Counted from the stretch's first letter, positions 25,477 to 33,334 are shown. The stretch: DNA of 35,647 nucleotides from Deltaproteobacteria bacterium (GCA_026416535.1 JAOAFA010000107.1:1-35647), one strand, 5' to 3'. Made by a program: numbers and translations. Notes: generated by a model not told the origin, from the sequence alone.

Positions 25477-25713
25477 TGAAAAATGTCTGAATTAAATAAT
25501 TGGACAGAGTAATTTTTTTGTTGTTAAGGGAAATAATATATAAGAGAGAATTTCCAAACTCCACATAAAAATGTCTATCATTTATTATAAAATCTATTCC
25601 TGTGGGCTATGAACTAATGTCGCTTATTATTACAACGTTTTAGCGATGAGGAGAGATATAGTTAGGCGGTTGAAGGAAAATTGATTCAGTTTATAACTTG
25701 AGGGAGGTATTTC

Positions 25714-25821
25714 TTGAATGTTCACAAGAGAAGAAGTCTATTTGGGTCGAATGAGAAAAACAACTTGCATTATGAGTTCCTCGTTTTTATTTTTCTAATT
25801 TGTCTGTCGGACAAGGATTAG
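25714..25821 (+). CDS. Possible small protein (35 residues)
   Basis: TTG 25714 stands 5 nt after AGGGAGGT (25701-25708), one of the best Shine-Dalgarno matches in the window. The frame would encode MNVHKRRSLFGSNEKNNLHY followed by EFLVFIFLICLSDKD, basic at the front and hydrophobic at the end. No homologue is recognised and no promoter is obvious. It could equally be a gene remnant. Confidence 0.2.
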   Translation: MNVHKRRSLFGSNEKNNLHYEFLVFIFLICLSDKD

Positions 25822-25851
25822 TAAAATTGTGTGTTTGTTTTGGATTAGAAA

Positions 25852-26193
25852 CTATCTTTCTTGTAGTTTCTTTTTTATTACCTCTTCTATCTCGTCTTTC
25901 TCAGAATTTAATTTTTGTGGGGTATTTTTTTGATCAAATGCGGTATCCTTTTTATGGGTATTTTTTATGACATTTTTAATCTCTTTGTCTGCATCGATAA
26001 TGCTTATGTTTGGGCTCTTTTCGAGCTCTGATTTGAAAAATCCTACAGCCCTCTCATAAATGGTTTTATTGTTGAATCGGTGATAGAAAAGCAGATATGC
26101 GATTGTAGCCAGGACCAGAAAATAAAGGAGGTATTTGCCAATTGAAAAACTTGATTTCTTTTTGTAGGCTATTCTCTTATCAAGAGGGCTCAC
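25852..26193 (-). CDS. Small single-span membrane protein of unknown function
   Basis: 113 residues, GTG start at 26193 directly after the purC stop (no gap). A basic N-terminus (MSPLDKRIAYKKKSSF) precedes one transmembrane helix (about 20-37, YLLYFLVLATIAYLLFY), followed by a charged, mostly helical tail rich in K, E and D. The topology is N-in, with the tail probably in the periplasm. It is the last gene of pfk-purE-purC and has no recognised family; the tail may be a coiled-coil spacer. AGAGG lies about 10 nt upstream of the GTG, so translation is likely coupled to purC. Supported as a gene by its operon position and composition rather than by homology. Confidence 0.6.
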   Translation of the reverse strand: MSPLDKRIAYKKKSSFSIGKYLLYFLVLATIAYLLFYHRFNNKTIYERAVGFFKSELEKSPNISIIDADKEIKNVIKNTHKKDTAFDQKNTPQKLNSEKDEIEEVIKKKLQER

Positions 26194-27219
26194 CTATATA
26201 AACCTCTTAATTACTCTTATGGAATCGGTGAGTTCAGGTGTCCCAGCAAACCACTCTCTACCCGTTATTTTATTTGTGCAATATCTATATAGATTGGCAA
26301 TAGCCTCTTTGAACTCATTTGGTAATTTATCTGGTTGTATCTCACATATCTCTTTGAAGTTCTGTTTGTCCTTTTCCTTTGCCTTGTTTAGTGCTTCATA
26401 CCAAGGAGTCTTTCTATAAAATATTCTGGCTACCTCTTTGGACACTGGCATGCCATCGATTGTAAATCTGCATTCATCCAGAGTGCCAAAAACATCTACT
26501 ATACATATCTCTCCACTTTCATCAACTGCAAACTCTATCTTTCCATCTTCATTTACAAGTCCGATCTTTGAAAACTCGGAGGAGATTAGTTGATTTAATG
26601 AACTTAGAATCTCTTTTAGTCTTGATATCTTCTTACCATCAAGCCCTGATATCCTTTCTGCTTCTTCCCATTTGATATATCTATCTATCCTTTCGAGTTT
26701 GGTTGATACATCGTAGATAGGTGTCTTTAATGTTATGCCTGGTTCTGGCATAGAATCAAGTCCGAGATCTTTGGGTGTAATTTCGCCGCTCTTTAATCTC
26801 TTGAAGACTGAGCTACCCTCTGGGAGTCTGTTTCTATATATTACTTCAAGTGGGATTAGGTAGTTGGAGGTTATGTTTTTGTATGCTGAGTAGTCATAGG
26901 TCTTATCAGGAAGAAGTGTAGGTCTGATTACATTAAAAAGCTTAACCCTCATAGAATCAGTTGGGGATTTTAAATCATTTAGTCTTAGAAATGCTCCATT
27001 TGATTCCAACCCGATGTAGTGGGTCCTAAATCCCTTCTTTTCTGCAAGCTCAAAGAAATGGGCACCCAGTATAGCAATAGCTCGTCCCTTATCGGGTATT
27101 AAATCTGGCATCTCACCCCAATCAAAGACAGAATACCTATCGGAAAAGGTGAATACTCCTTCTCCTGCCTTATCGGATGTAGGCTGTTTTACTATCCTTA
27201 AATCTTTTACACTACCCAT
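26194..27219 (-). CDS. purC: Phosphoribosylaminoimidazole-succinocarboxamide (SAICAR) synthase
   Basis: 341 residues. ATP-dependent ligase that joins CAIR and aspartate in purine synthesis. The N-terminal block GEGVFTFSDRYSVFDWGEMPDLIP corresponds to the longer PurC type found in archaea and some anaerobes (shorter E. coli-type proteins are about 240 residues). IPLEVIYRNRLPEGSSVFKRL is the conserved substrate-binding region, followed by TLDECRFTI. AAGGAG 7 nt upstream of ATG 27219; the start overlaps purE by 8 nt. Together with the upstream class II PurE it does the two steps that are fused in the animal enzyme PAICS. Confidence 0.92.
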   Translation of the reverse strand: MGSVKDLRIVKQPTSDKAGEGVFTFSDRYSVFDWGEMPDLIPDKGRAIAILGAHFFELAEKKGFRTHYIGLESNGAFLRLNDLKSPTDSMRVKLFNVIRPTLLPDKTYDYSAYKNITSNYLIPLEVIYRNRLPEGSSVFKRLKSGEITPKDLGLDSMPEPGITLKTPIYDVSTKLERIDRYIKWEEAERISGLDGKKISRLKEILSSLNQLISSEFSKIGLVNEDGKIEFAVDESGEICIVDVFGTLDECRFTIDGMPVSKEVARIFYRKTPWYEALNKAKEKDKQNFKEICEIQPDKLPNEFKEAIANLYRYCTNKITGREWFAGTPELTDSIRVIKRFI

Positions 27220-27679
27220 TGCTTAACTCCTTATCTGCATCAAAGAGCTTTTTTTGTTGTGCTTTTTGATATTCCTCAACTCTCTTTCTCACATTTTCAT
27301 CCTTTATACCGATAATTTTTGCCGAGGCGAGGGCAGCATTTTCCGGTGTCAAGACAAGTAGTGGTGCAATACCTGAGGGCATTCTAATGGTGGAATATAT
27401 GTCGTAGAGAATGTTCTGACCGTCCAATGGTGGGCATGCAATCACTGGTTTAGTAGTGCTGCCATCTGTGAGGCCTGAGAGTGCATTGCTTCTGCCTGCA
27501 ACAGTAATTATGATGTCGCAATTAGAACTTCTTATGATGTTGAGTGTATGTTCGGGGACCTTATGGGCAGAGGCTACTCTCATTTCACATTCAATACCAA
27601 ACTTGTTTAGTTCGTCTGCGATCTTTTTGCACCACTCTTTGTCTGCCGGTGATCCCATCAAAATAAGCGATTTTGACAT
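27212..27679 (-). CDS. purE: 5-aminoimidazole ribonucleotide carboxylase, class II PurE
   Basis: 155 residues; AGGAGG 7 nt before ATG 27679. PurE makes CAIR for purine synthesis. The sequence carries class II signatures: SAHK (37-40) instead of SAHR, AGRSNALSG (61-69) instead of AGGAAHLPG, PVIACPPLDG and IRMPSGIAPLLVLTPENAAL, close to the carboxylase part of animal PAICS. Class II enzymes carboxylate AIR directly with CO2 and do not need PurK, whereas class I PurE rearranges N5-CAIR made by PurK. The phosphate-binding start is GSPADKE, where most PurE have GSxSD. Lies 19 nt after pfk and overlaps purC. Confidence 0.92.
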   Translation of the reverse strand: MSKSLILMGSPADKEWCKKIADELNKFGIECEMRVASAHKVPEHTLNIIRSSNCDIIITVAGRSNALSGLTDGSTTKPVIACPPLDGQNILYDIYSTIRMPSGIAPLLVLTPENAALASAKIIGIKDENVRKRVEEYQKAQQKKLFDADKELSNG

Positions 27680-27698
27680 AAGATATCCTCCTTCTTAG

Positions 27699-28766
27699 TT
27701 ATCCAAAAAATATCTCGGACTCTTTGTAAAAATTCATATCCAGTGTCTTAGTCTTACCTATGTAATTTCCGCGCTTGTCTAATTCGGCGATCTCACGGAT
27801 ATCAACGGCTACTATGTTCCCACCTACTGTTGCGACCATCTTCCCATATTCATTATTTGCTACAAGATCAACCGCCTTTAGACCAAGCCTTGTTGCGAGT
27901 ATTCTATCTGTTGGTGTAGGGGCTCCGCCTCTTTGGATATGTCCCAAAATAACGTATCTGGTCTCGTACCCCGTCCTTTTTTCAATCTCTTTTGAAAGAG
28001 TGACTGATATACCACCCAATATTGGATGATCAAATGCAACATCCATCTTGTCAGTGGTTCCTTTTATTGTATTATCATCTGAGACAGCTCCTTCGGCTAC
28101 TACGACTATGGAGAATGTCTTTCCTCTCCTCTCATGCCTCTTTTTGAGAACGGCACACACCTCATCAATGTTAAATGGTTTTTCTGGGACGAGGATCAGA
28201 TCTGCCCCTCCTGCCATACCTGCGTAAGCTGCTATCCAGCCTGCGTGCCTCCCCATAACTTCTATTACCATGACTCTGTCGTGGGATTCTGCTGTTGTAT
28301 GTAAATTATCGATTGCCTCAGTGGCTATTTTAACAGCTGTGTCGAATCCTATTGTATAGTCGGTGCCTACGACATCATTGTCTATGGTCTTGGGGATACA
28401 GACTATAGGGAAATCATACTTTATGAACATGTTAGCTGCAACCCCTAATGTGTCGTTGCCACCAATTGCTATTAGGGCATCGAGTCCAAATTTTCTAAGG
28501 TTTTCTTTTATTCTTAGATATCCATCCTCTATTTTTGCGGGGTTGGTTCTTGAGGTGCCTAGTATTGTTCCTCCTTTAGGTAATATTCCGGAAACTGCCA
28601 ATTTGGTTAGTGGTTCTACTAGCCCTTCAATAGGTCCACTCCATCCTCGTTTGAATCCAACGATGTCAAAACCATATCCGTCAATAGCCCTTCTAACTAC
28701 CGCCCTAATAGCGGCATTGAGACCTGGGCAATCACCACCACCTGTAAGTATACCTATCTTTTTCAT
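27699..28766 (-). CDS. 6-phosphofructokinase, probably PPi-dependent type
   Basis: 355 residues, phosphofructokinase family A. GGGDCPGLNAAIR (9-21) is the nucleotide/PPi loop, GTSRTNP and the active-site PKTIDNDVVGTDYTIGFDTA, with proton acceptor D129, and MGRHAGWIA are all present. Two positions decide the phosphoryl donor: aspartate at the E. coli Gly104 position (D105 here) and lysine at the Gly124 position (K126 in PKTIDND); this combination is typical of PPi-dependent enzymes, which are reversible. The usual GGDDT is GGNDT, so the Mg-binding Asp103 equivalent is Asn104, which is unusual. AGGAGTGAG lies before ATG 28766. It starts the pfk-purE-purC operon. Donor assignment is inference. 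Confidence 0.9.
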   Translation of the reverse strand: MKKIGILTGGGDCPGLNAAIRAVVRRAIDGYGFDIVGFKRGWSGPIEGLVEPLTKLAVSGILPKGGTILGTSRTNPAKIEDGYLRIKENLRKFGLDALIAIGGNDTLGVAANMFIKYDFPIVCIPKTIDNDVVGTDYTIGFDTAVKIATEAIDNLHTTAESHDRVMVIEVMGRHAGWIAAYAGMAGGADLILVPEKPFNIDEVCAVLKKRHERRGKTFSIVVVAEGAVSDDNTIKGTTDKMDVAFDHPILGGISVTLSKEIEKRTGYETRYVILGHIQRGGAPTPTDRILATRLGLKAVDLVANNEYGKMVATVGGNIVAVDIREIAELDKRGNYIGKTKTLDMNFYKESEIFFG

Positions 28767-28795
28767 GCTCTCACTCCTTTGAAAAAGGACTTAGG

Positions 28796-28825
28796 TAAAT
28801 ACATTAAAATTAATTTTTTTGTCAA
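28796..28825 (-). promoter_or_regulatory. Promoter for pfk-purE-purC
   Basis: On the minus strand a perfect TTGACA (28825-28820) is followed after 18 nt by TATTTA (28801-28796). It lies between the FHA gene stop and the pfk ribosome-binding site, so pfk has its own start even though the FHA gene runs toward it on the same strand only 68 nt upstream. Confidence 0.45.
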
Positions 28826-28834
28826 TAAAAAATG

Positions 28835-29989
28835 CTATCTTATCTCAATGCGAATAAGGGACAGCCCTATAAGCAGTATGTCACCATTATTGAGTTTTTC
28901 AGTCCCCTTGATCCTAATAAAGGTTCCATTAGAGCTACCCAAGTCTTTTAAGAAAAACCTACTTTCTCTCATCTCAATTTGAGCATGCTTTGAAGACATA
29001 AATCCATCATATGGATATAAAATCTCTCCAACCTCTCTCCCAAATACTACAGGGTTATTTACCAGTAGCCTTGTTTCACCTACTCTAGCACCTTCTAGTA
29101 TCTGTACAATTCTACCCCAAATGTTTAAGACTGTGGAGCCAATCTGTAGAGAGTCATCGCCGTCCATCTTTTGAAAATTAATCTCTTCTATCTCTCTTAC
29201 AGTGTCGAACCTTAATAACTGCTTACCAACTCTGAAGTAGTCTTGTGAATGAATCTCTACCTCACCGTTGACCTTTTTATAAATACCATTGAGTGAGTTT
29301 TCGTCTACGACATAGAGTTCATCGTTTTCAAGCTTGAATCTTCCATGTAGCGGTGACACGTATTTGTCGTCGGCTAGTAATATAAGTCCTTTTGTTCTTC
29401 CAAATAGCGTCTCTTTTGTTGAAAGTGTGTATATGGGACCACTTGTCCCGTCCGTCTTTATCACATGAGCTCTAAAGATCGGCTTGGGCTTTTCAACAGG
29501 CATAACAGCCTGCATAAATACAGTTCTACCCTTAGCCTGTGAATCGAGTTGTTCTCCACTAATCTGGAATCCACAAAACCCGCAAAACCTAAAACCAGGT
29601 GGTACTACATTGTTACACTGTGGGCATCTCTTTTCCTGAATTACTGGTGCTGAGGAGGATATCGGAGGTGGAGTATATGAAGTGGTTGGGACACTTTGAG
29701 GTATGGGAGGAGGAACTACCTCGATTTTCTGAGGGATAGTGGGGGCTTGAGATGACCTAGTAGTGTCTGGGATATTTGGTATTACCTGGTCCCAAGGCAT
29801 GGACTGGACACCTGAGATCCCAGACGGAGACTGAATATTCTGTGGTTTAGAGACTACATTGGTCAACGGGATCGGTTCATTTGAAGGAGTGGGTGGAACC
29901 GTCGGAGTAATTCTTAATTCACTGCCGCAATACAAACAATAAATATAATCATCTGCATTTTCCTGCTTGCAATTTGGACAAATAATCAT
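28835..29989 (-). CDS. Double zinc-ribbon, double FHA-domain protein
   Basis: 384 residues, cytoplasmic. Two zinc ribbons: C4/C7-C18/C21 at the N-terminus and C122/C125-C136/C139 after a Pro/Ser/Thr-rich linker (about 28-118). Two FHA (phosphothreonine-binding) domains follow: about 187-262 (FGRTKG, SPLHGRF, LNGIY) and about 308-382 (FGREVG, SSKHAQI, DLGSSNGTF); the second has all canonical residues (G317 R318, S332, H335, N354), the first is more divergent. Such proteins occur in myxobacteria and relatives and read Ser/Thr kinase signals; no kinase is in the window. AAAAGGAG lies 7 nt before ATG 29989, and a strong promoter upstream. It is transcribed divergently from the sensor gene at 31016. 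Confidence 0.85.
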   Translation of the reverse strand: MIICPNCKQENADDYIYCLYCGSELRITPTVPPTPSNEPIPLTNVVSKPQNIQSPSGISGVQSMPWDQVIPNIPDTTRSSQAPTIPQKIEVVPPPIPQSVPTTSYTPPPISSSAPVIQEKRCPQCNNVVPPGFRFCGFCGFQISGEQLDSQAKGRTVFMQAVMPVEKPKPIFRAHVIKTDGTSGPIYTLSTKETLFGRTKGLILLADDKYVSPLHGRFKLENDELYVVDENSLNGIYKKVNGEVEIHSQDYFRVGKQLLRFDTVREIEEINFQKMDGDDSLQIGSTVLNIWGRIVQILEGARVGETRLLVNNPVVFGREVGEILYPYDGFMSSKHAQIEMRESRFFLKDLGSSNGTFIRIKGTEKLNNGDILLIGLSLIRIEIR

Positions 29990-30017
29990 ACTAAACTCCT
30001 TTTAAAAACTGTCTCAG

Positions 30018-30046
30018 ATTATTTTACTTTTTAATTTTATTGTCAA
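30018..30046 (-). promoter_or_regulatory. Promoter for the FHA protein
   Basis: On the minus strand TTGACA (30046-30041), 17-nt spacer, AATAAT (30023-30018). The predicted leader is about 20 nt and carries AAAAGGAGTT before the ATG. Confidence 0.6.
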
Positions 30047-30379
30047 GCCAAAAATTATTAAATAAATCAGAGCCTTTTTTGATTATTAATTATAATTAAT
30101 TTGAACCATTGTTTTTTGAATATTCATGTGAATAAGATATCCGCGGAAGTATACCTTTTGTAAAATTCCCTACATTTAGTTACACCTCCTTCAAAAATTA
30201 TTCCGTACATAAATTCCGTAGTCTTATCAAAAGGTATTCTCTTTTTGCTATACCAAACTTGGGAGTAGTCTTATGCCCGCTGGGATTAATTATCTATAAC
30301 AAAGTGACTTCGCTTTAGATGTATTTATTTCATTTTTATAGGTTTATATACAATTGTGGGCGACATATTGTAGATGTGT

Positions 30380-30397
30380 ATTTTGGAGTTTTGGAGA
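30380..30397 (+). repeat. Intergenic motif copy 1 (TTTTGGAGTTTTGGAGA type)
   Basis: ATTTTGGAGTTTTGGAGA, preceded by GGCGACAT at 30359-30366. Close relatives lie at 30865-30883 and 33335-33352, all in gene-free sequence on the same strand. Confidence 0.4.
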
Positions 30398-30864
30398 AAA
30401 AACATATAAAATTAAAGTAAAAATAATCTAATTAATGTTGATCATTTGACTGTAATTTCACAAATTCTTTTTATTACTATTGTTGAGTGATGTTTTTGTC
30501 TGATTTCTTCAAAGATTCAGAACTCTTTTGCCACTTTCACAATTAATTATCTAATCGAGTCTGATTTCTTACTAAATATCTGATTGTCTTCAGGCATTGT
30601 AGTGCGTTGTGTGACAAGATTCTACTTTTTTAATCAGGCAAAAAAGGTATATTCTCCTGAGAGTCATATTTCCTCCAGTTCCTATAGAAGCTTGCTAGTA
30701 TTACCTTTGCTATGCCACAGGCCTTTCCAATAGATTAATTCAATTAGAGCATTCATAATTTACCCACAGCAGTTGATTGGGTGGAGATCTTCATTATAAC
30801 GTAAACGAGATCTTTGTATTGGTTGACCGCGGGCTGTAGTTCACATAGAAATATAGAAAATAGT

Positions 30865-30883
30865 ATTTTGGTGTTTTAGGAGA
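30865..30883 (+). repeat. Intergenic motif copy 2
   Basis: ATTTTGGTGTTTTAGGAGA differs from copy 1 by two substitutions or so and one added base. A GGTGTT/AACACC dyad (30870-30898) starts in it and is followed by a T-rich stretch. Confidence 0.35.
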
Positions 30884-30904
30884 GTTTTTTGAACACCTTG
30901 TTTT

Positions 30905-30928
30905 TGTGTATATCTATGTGTATATCTA
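30905..30928. repeat. Perfect tandem 12-bp repeat upstream of the sensor promoter
   Basis: TGTGTATATCTA occurs twice without a gap (30905-30916, 30917-30928). It ends 28 nt before the -35 box at 30957, the position where direct-repeat activator sites often lie. The regulator is unknown. Confidence 0.5.
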
Positions 30929-30956
30929 ACCTAATATAATATGGGGTCTTTTACTT

Positions 30957-30985
30957 TTGACATAATATATTATTTAGTATATAAA
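30957..30985 (+). promoter_or_regulatory. Strong sigma-70 promoter for the sensor gene
   Basis: TTGACA (30957-30962), 17-nt spacer, TATAAA (30980-30985): 6/6 and 5/6 matches at optimal spacing. Transcription should start near 30992, about 24 nt before ATG 31016; a weak TAGGT lies 8 nt before the ATG. Confidence 0.7.
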
Positions 30986-31015
30986 TTCTACCTAATACAT
31001 TATAGGTAACACCCT

Positions 31016-32695
31016 ATGTTGAAATTAAAGCTGTGGATATTAATTCCTTTGATAATGATTGTTACTGTGACATTCTTTGTCCTGTTTATATTTTATGGGG
31101 CATATAGAATGGTATTGGATAATAGTAAGACAGAATTGATGGGTGCTACTAATAAGCTCAATGAGGTATTTGAAAAGTTTAGGATTTCTGGTAAGCTAAG
31201 GGCGGTGAGTATAGCGAATCAGATCAACCTTATCTCGGAAGAACTGAAGAAAAAGAAGGCAATTAATCCAAAAGGACAGATAGATAGGTTGAAATTGCAC
31301 TCTGCTATTGTTGGAAAACTTGAAGAAAACTTCAATCCTAAGAGTGAGTACACCTTGGCGTACTATGACATAGCTGAAAAGGCTTTGATCTCTTTGGTAG
31401 AAGATGAGATTTTGAATATCATAATATCTTCTGAATTGTTTACAAAGGTCAAGGAAAATAATATATCATGTGATATATTTACACACAAAAATAAGATTTA
31501 TATTGTCTCTCTGGCGCCTGTATTTATGGATAATAATATTGCTGGGTCTGTGATAGTAATAAAGGTTATAGATGACTCTCTGGCTTATAATATAAAAGAC
31601 ATTACGTCTTTTGATATCAGTCTGTTTTCCGATGATAACCTAATAGGTTCTACTTTTAGACACACCGCTCCGGAGGTCCTTGTAAATATTATGCAAAATA
31701 GTAATAATAAAATTCTCCTCCATGAAAGACTAAAAGGAAAGAATAGTCCGTATTTCCCTACTAATATTCCAGCGATGATTACTGTTTATCAAGAGCTTGT
31801 CCCCGGAAAGAATATTAAAGTTGCAGTAACAAATAGTCTATCTGGTAAATTTGAGGAACTAAAGGATATACAGTTTATAGTATTATTGATTTTGGGGGGC
31901 GTGTTGGTTATTGGCATGATTGCGTCATTTAGTATTTCAAGGACTATTCATTCAAATGTAGGTATGATTAAGGATGGCCTTATACCGGCAATCAAAGGCA
32001 ATTTCTCTGTTCAGATCCCAGAAAGTAATGTCCCTTCTCCGTTTGATGAGCTTGTGAGGATGATAAATAAACTCCTCTTTGTTGCGAGAGAAAAGGTTGC
32101 TGTGCCTGTTAAGTCGTCTACTCTATTCTCAGACTCAGTGCCCAAGGAGGATATAAGAAGGACATTTACGGGAGAAATAAAGGTAACACAGCCGCTCCAA
32201 AAGCCAGTTTCTCAGGAGATAAAGCTGCCATCAGTAGCGAAAGAGCCTAAGGGAGGCGAGGTGCTAAATATAAAGAGGGAGCCAGTGTCTGCTGATTCTT
32301 CTTTCTCAATCCCCAAGCCTGTCTCAACAGAGATCATTATTGGAGATGAATTGTCGTCTGGCGGTTTTGATGAAATGATTGGAGATGAAAAGGTAGAAGA
32401 ATATAATCCCGATGCTACAATGGTAGCGAGCTTGGAGCAGATTGAGGCATTAGATAAGGCACGACAGTCATCAAAGACATCGGAGCTTGATGAATTGAGA
32501 AGACTTTTTGATAAATACATTGCTATGAGGCTTGATAATGGAGAGTCAATTGAAAACCTGAATTTTGATAATTTTCTTGAAAAAATTAAGACTACTAAAG
32601 CAGAGTTGATGAAAAAAGGGAACTACAGAGATATAAAATTTGATGTAGTAATAAAAAATGGTAAGGTAACCCTGAAAGCCAATACTGTTAAGTAA
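31016..32695 (+). CDS. Two-helix membrane sensor with MXAN_5187-like C-terminus
   Basis: 559 residues. Transmembrane helix 1 (about 7-29), an extracytoplasmic sensing domain (about 31-285; alpha/beta with a Cache-like look, e.g. YIVSLAPVFMDNNIAGSVIVIKV), transmembrane helix 2 (about 287-308), a HAMP-like helical stretch (about 309-360), a long low-complexity linker (365-490) and a compact C-terminal domain (about 490-559: LRRLFDKYIAMRLDNGESIE, LNFDNFLEKI, KFDVVIKNGKVTLKA). That last domain resembles the one found at the C-terminus of the myxobacterial MXAN_5187 protein; I recall this from memory. The linker has YNPDATMVASLEQI (463-476), a TxV motif of the kind bound by FHA domains when phosphorylated at T468. 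There is no kinase, cyclase or chemoreceptor signalling domain. Single gene. Confidence 0.7.
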   Translation: MLKLKLWILIPLIMIVTVTFFVLFIFYGAYRMVLDNSKTELMGATNKLNEVFEKFRISGKLRAVSIANQINLISEELKKKKAINPKGQIDRLKLHSAIVGKLEENFNPKSEYTLAYYDIAEKALISLVEDEILNIIISSELFTKVKENNISCDIFTHKNKIYIVSLAPVFMDNNIAGSVIVIKVIDDSLAYNIKDITSFDISLFSDDNLIGSTFRHTAPEVLVNIMQNSNNKILLHERLKGKNSPYFPTNIPAMITVYQELVPGKNIKVAVTNSLSGKFEELKDIQFIVLLILGGVLVIGMIASFSISRTIHSNVGMIKDGLIPAIKGNFSVQIPESNVPSPFDELVRMINKLLFVAREKVAVPVKSSTLFSDSVPKEDIRRTFTGEIKVTQPLQKPVSQEIKLPSVAKEPKGGEVLNIKREPVSADSSFSIPKPVSTEIIIGDELSSGGFDEMIGDEKVEEYNPDATMVASLEQIEALDKARQSSKTSELDELRRLFDKYIAMRLDNGESIENLNFDNFLEKIKTTKAELMKKGNYRDIKFDVVIKNGKVTLKANTVK

Positions 32696-32772
32696 TTATG
32701 TAAAGTTTTATGGATATAAAAAGTCCAAGGTTAAAATAAACCTAACTATTCTCCAAAAAATGTTTTCTGTCT

Positions 32773-32817
32773 GATGTGCCTTAAGTAAAGATGTACCTTA
32801 CTTAAGATATCCACATC
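32773..32817. repeat. Long imperfect inverted repeat after the sensor gene
   Basis: GATGTG (32773-32778) pairs with CACATC (32812-32817), and CTTAAGTAA (32780-32788) pairs exactly with TTACTTAAG (32798-32806) around a 9-nt loop. It lies 78 nt after the stop codon. No T run follows, so a standard intrinsic terminator is unlikely; transcript-end stabiliser or protein site are alternatives. Confidence 0.5.
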
Positions 32818-32920
32818 TATACTTAGTAACTAAATTAGTTTGTTTTCTGTATTTTTTAAATTGTAAACACAGGTCACGCATATAATATCATTCCCTATTA
32901 TTATCTCGTCTTGTTATTCC

Positions 32921-32950
32921 CATCCTTTGTTATTTCATCCTTTGTTATCT
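32921..32950. repeat. Tandem 15-bp repeat
   Basis: CATCCTTTGTTATTT (32921-32935) and CATCCTTTGTTATCT (32936-32950) differ at one base; a poorer third unit precedes them (32908-32920). No known function. Confidence 0.5.
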
Positions 32951-33334
32951 GTCATTTTACTCTGTTAATACCTCTATCCTATCGCGTAGTTGATGGCCTT
33001 CTATTTAACGGCTACGACCATAGGTGTAAATCTCTTTCTCGTAGGTCTGTTTTTCTTGTACATGTTTGTTCTTTTTTTTACTATAAATATTAGTGTTGTT
33101 AGTTAGAAACGGTCTATCCTCCAAACTCTGTAGAGGAGAATTATTAGTAAATAGTTATTTTAAAATGCCTTATTTTACATATAAGGTTAGAAAATCCTAT
33201 GCCTTGGCTTTTGTGGTGATTAGGTTGTATATATTTTGTTTTTCTCTTGTGTCTTCAGTCTGGATTTTTTCTCATCGTGTAGTGCGATATTGAAGGCGAC
33301 ATTCGATTTGAGCCGTCCTTGGATAGAAGACTGA

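Larger units (their letters stand above)
25442..25851. other. Intergenic region, no firm gene
   Basis: 410 nt of AT-rich sequence. It contains the promoter at 25448-25476 and, on the plus strand, a possible 35-codon frame at 25714-25821 behind a strong Shine-Dalgarno (see that entry). A small TTGTC/GACAA dyad lies near 25800-25815. Nothing else is supported. Confidence 0.4.
29990..31015. other. 1-kb intergenic region between the divergent FHA and sensor genes
   Basis: No convincing gene in six frames. It holds outward-facing promoters at both ends (30018-30046 minus, 30957-30985 plus), two of three copies of a divergent intergenic motif (30380-30397 and 30865-30883), a 12-bp tandem repeat (30905-30928), repeated GTCTGATTTCTT (30498-30509 and 30559-30570), and a promoter-like TTGGAG-16 nt-TATAAA (30383-30410) with no gene after it. 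A minus-strand frame of 25 codons at 30667-30590 has a good GGAGG but nothing else. No tRNA seen. A small RNA is possible but unproven. Confidence 0.5.

Noticed and set aside
28363-28782. Plus-strand open frame of 139 codons
   Set aside because: It is the antisense shadow of the pfk gene, Pro/Ser-rich with no ribosome-binding site.
30383-30410. TTGGAG-16 nt-TATAAA promoter-like pair
   Set aside because: No gene follows for 600 nt; without transcript data I do not call a promoter or small RNA.
30590-30667. Minus-strand 25-codon frame with GGAGG before the ATG
   Set aside because: Too short, no promoter or homologue; kept only as a note in the intergenic entry.
32911-33293. Two adjoining plus-strand frames (60 and 66 codons) between sensor and moaA
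   Set aside because: No ribosome-binding site, no recognisable domain, AT-rich random-like sequence containing tandem repeats.
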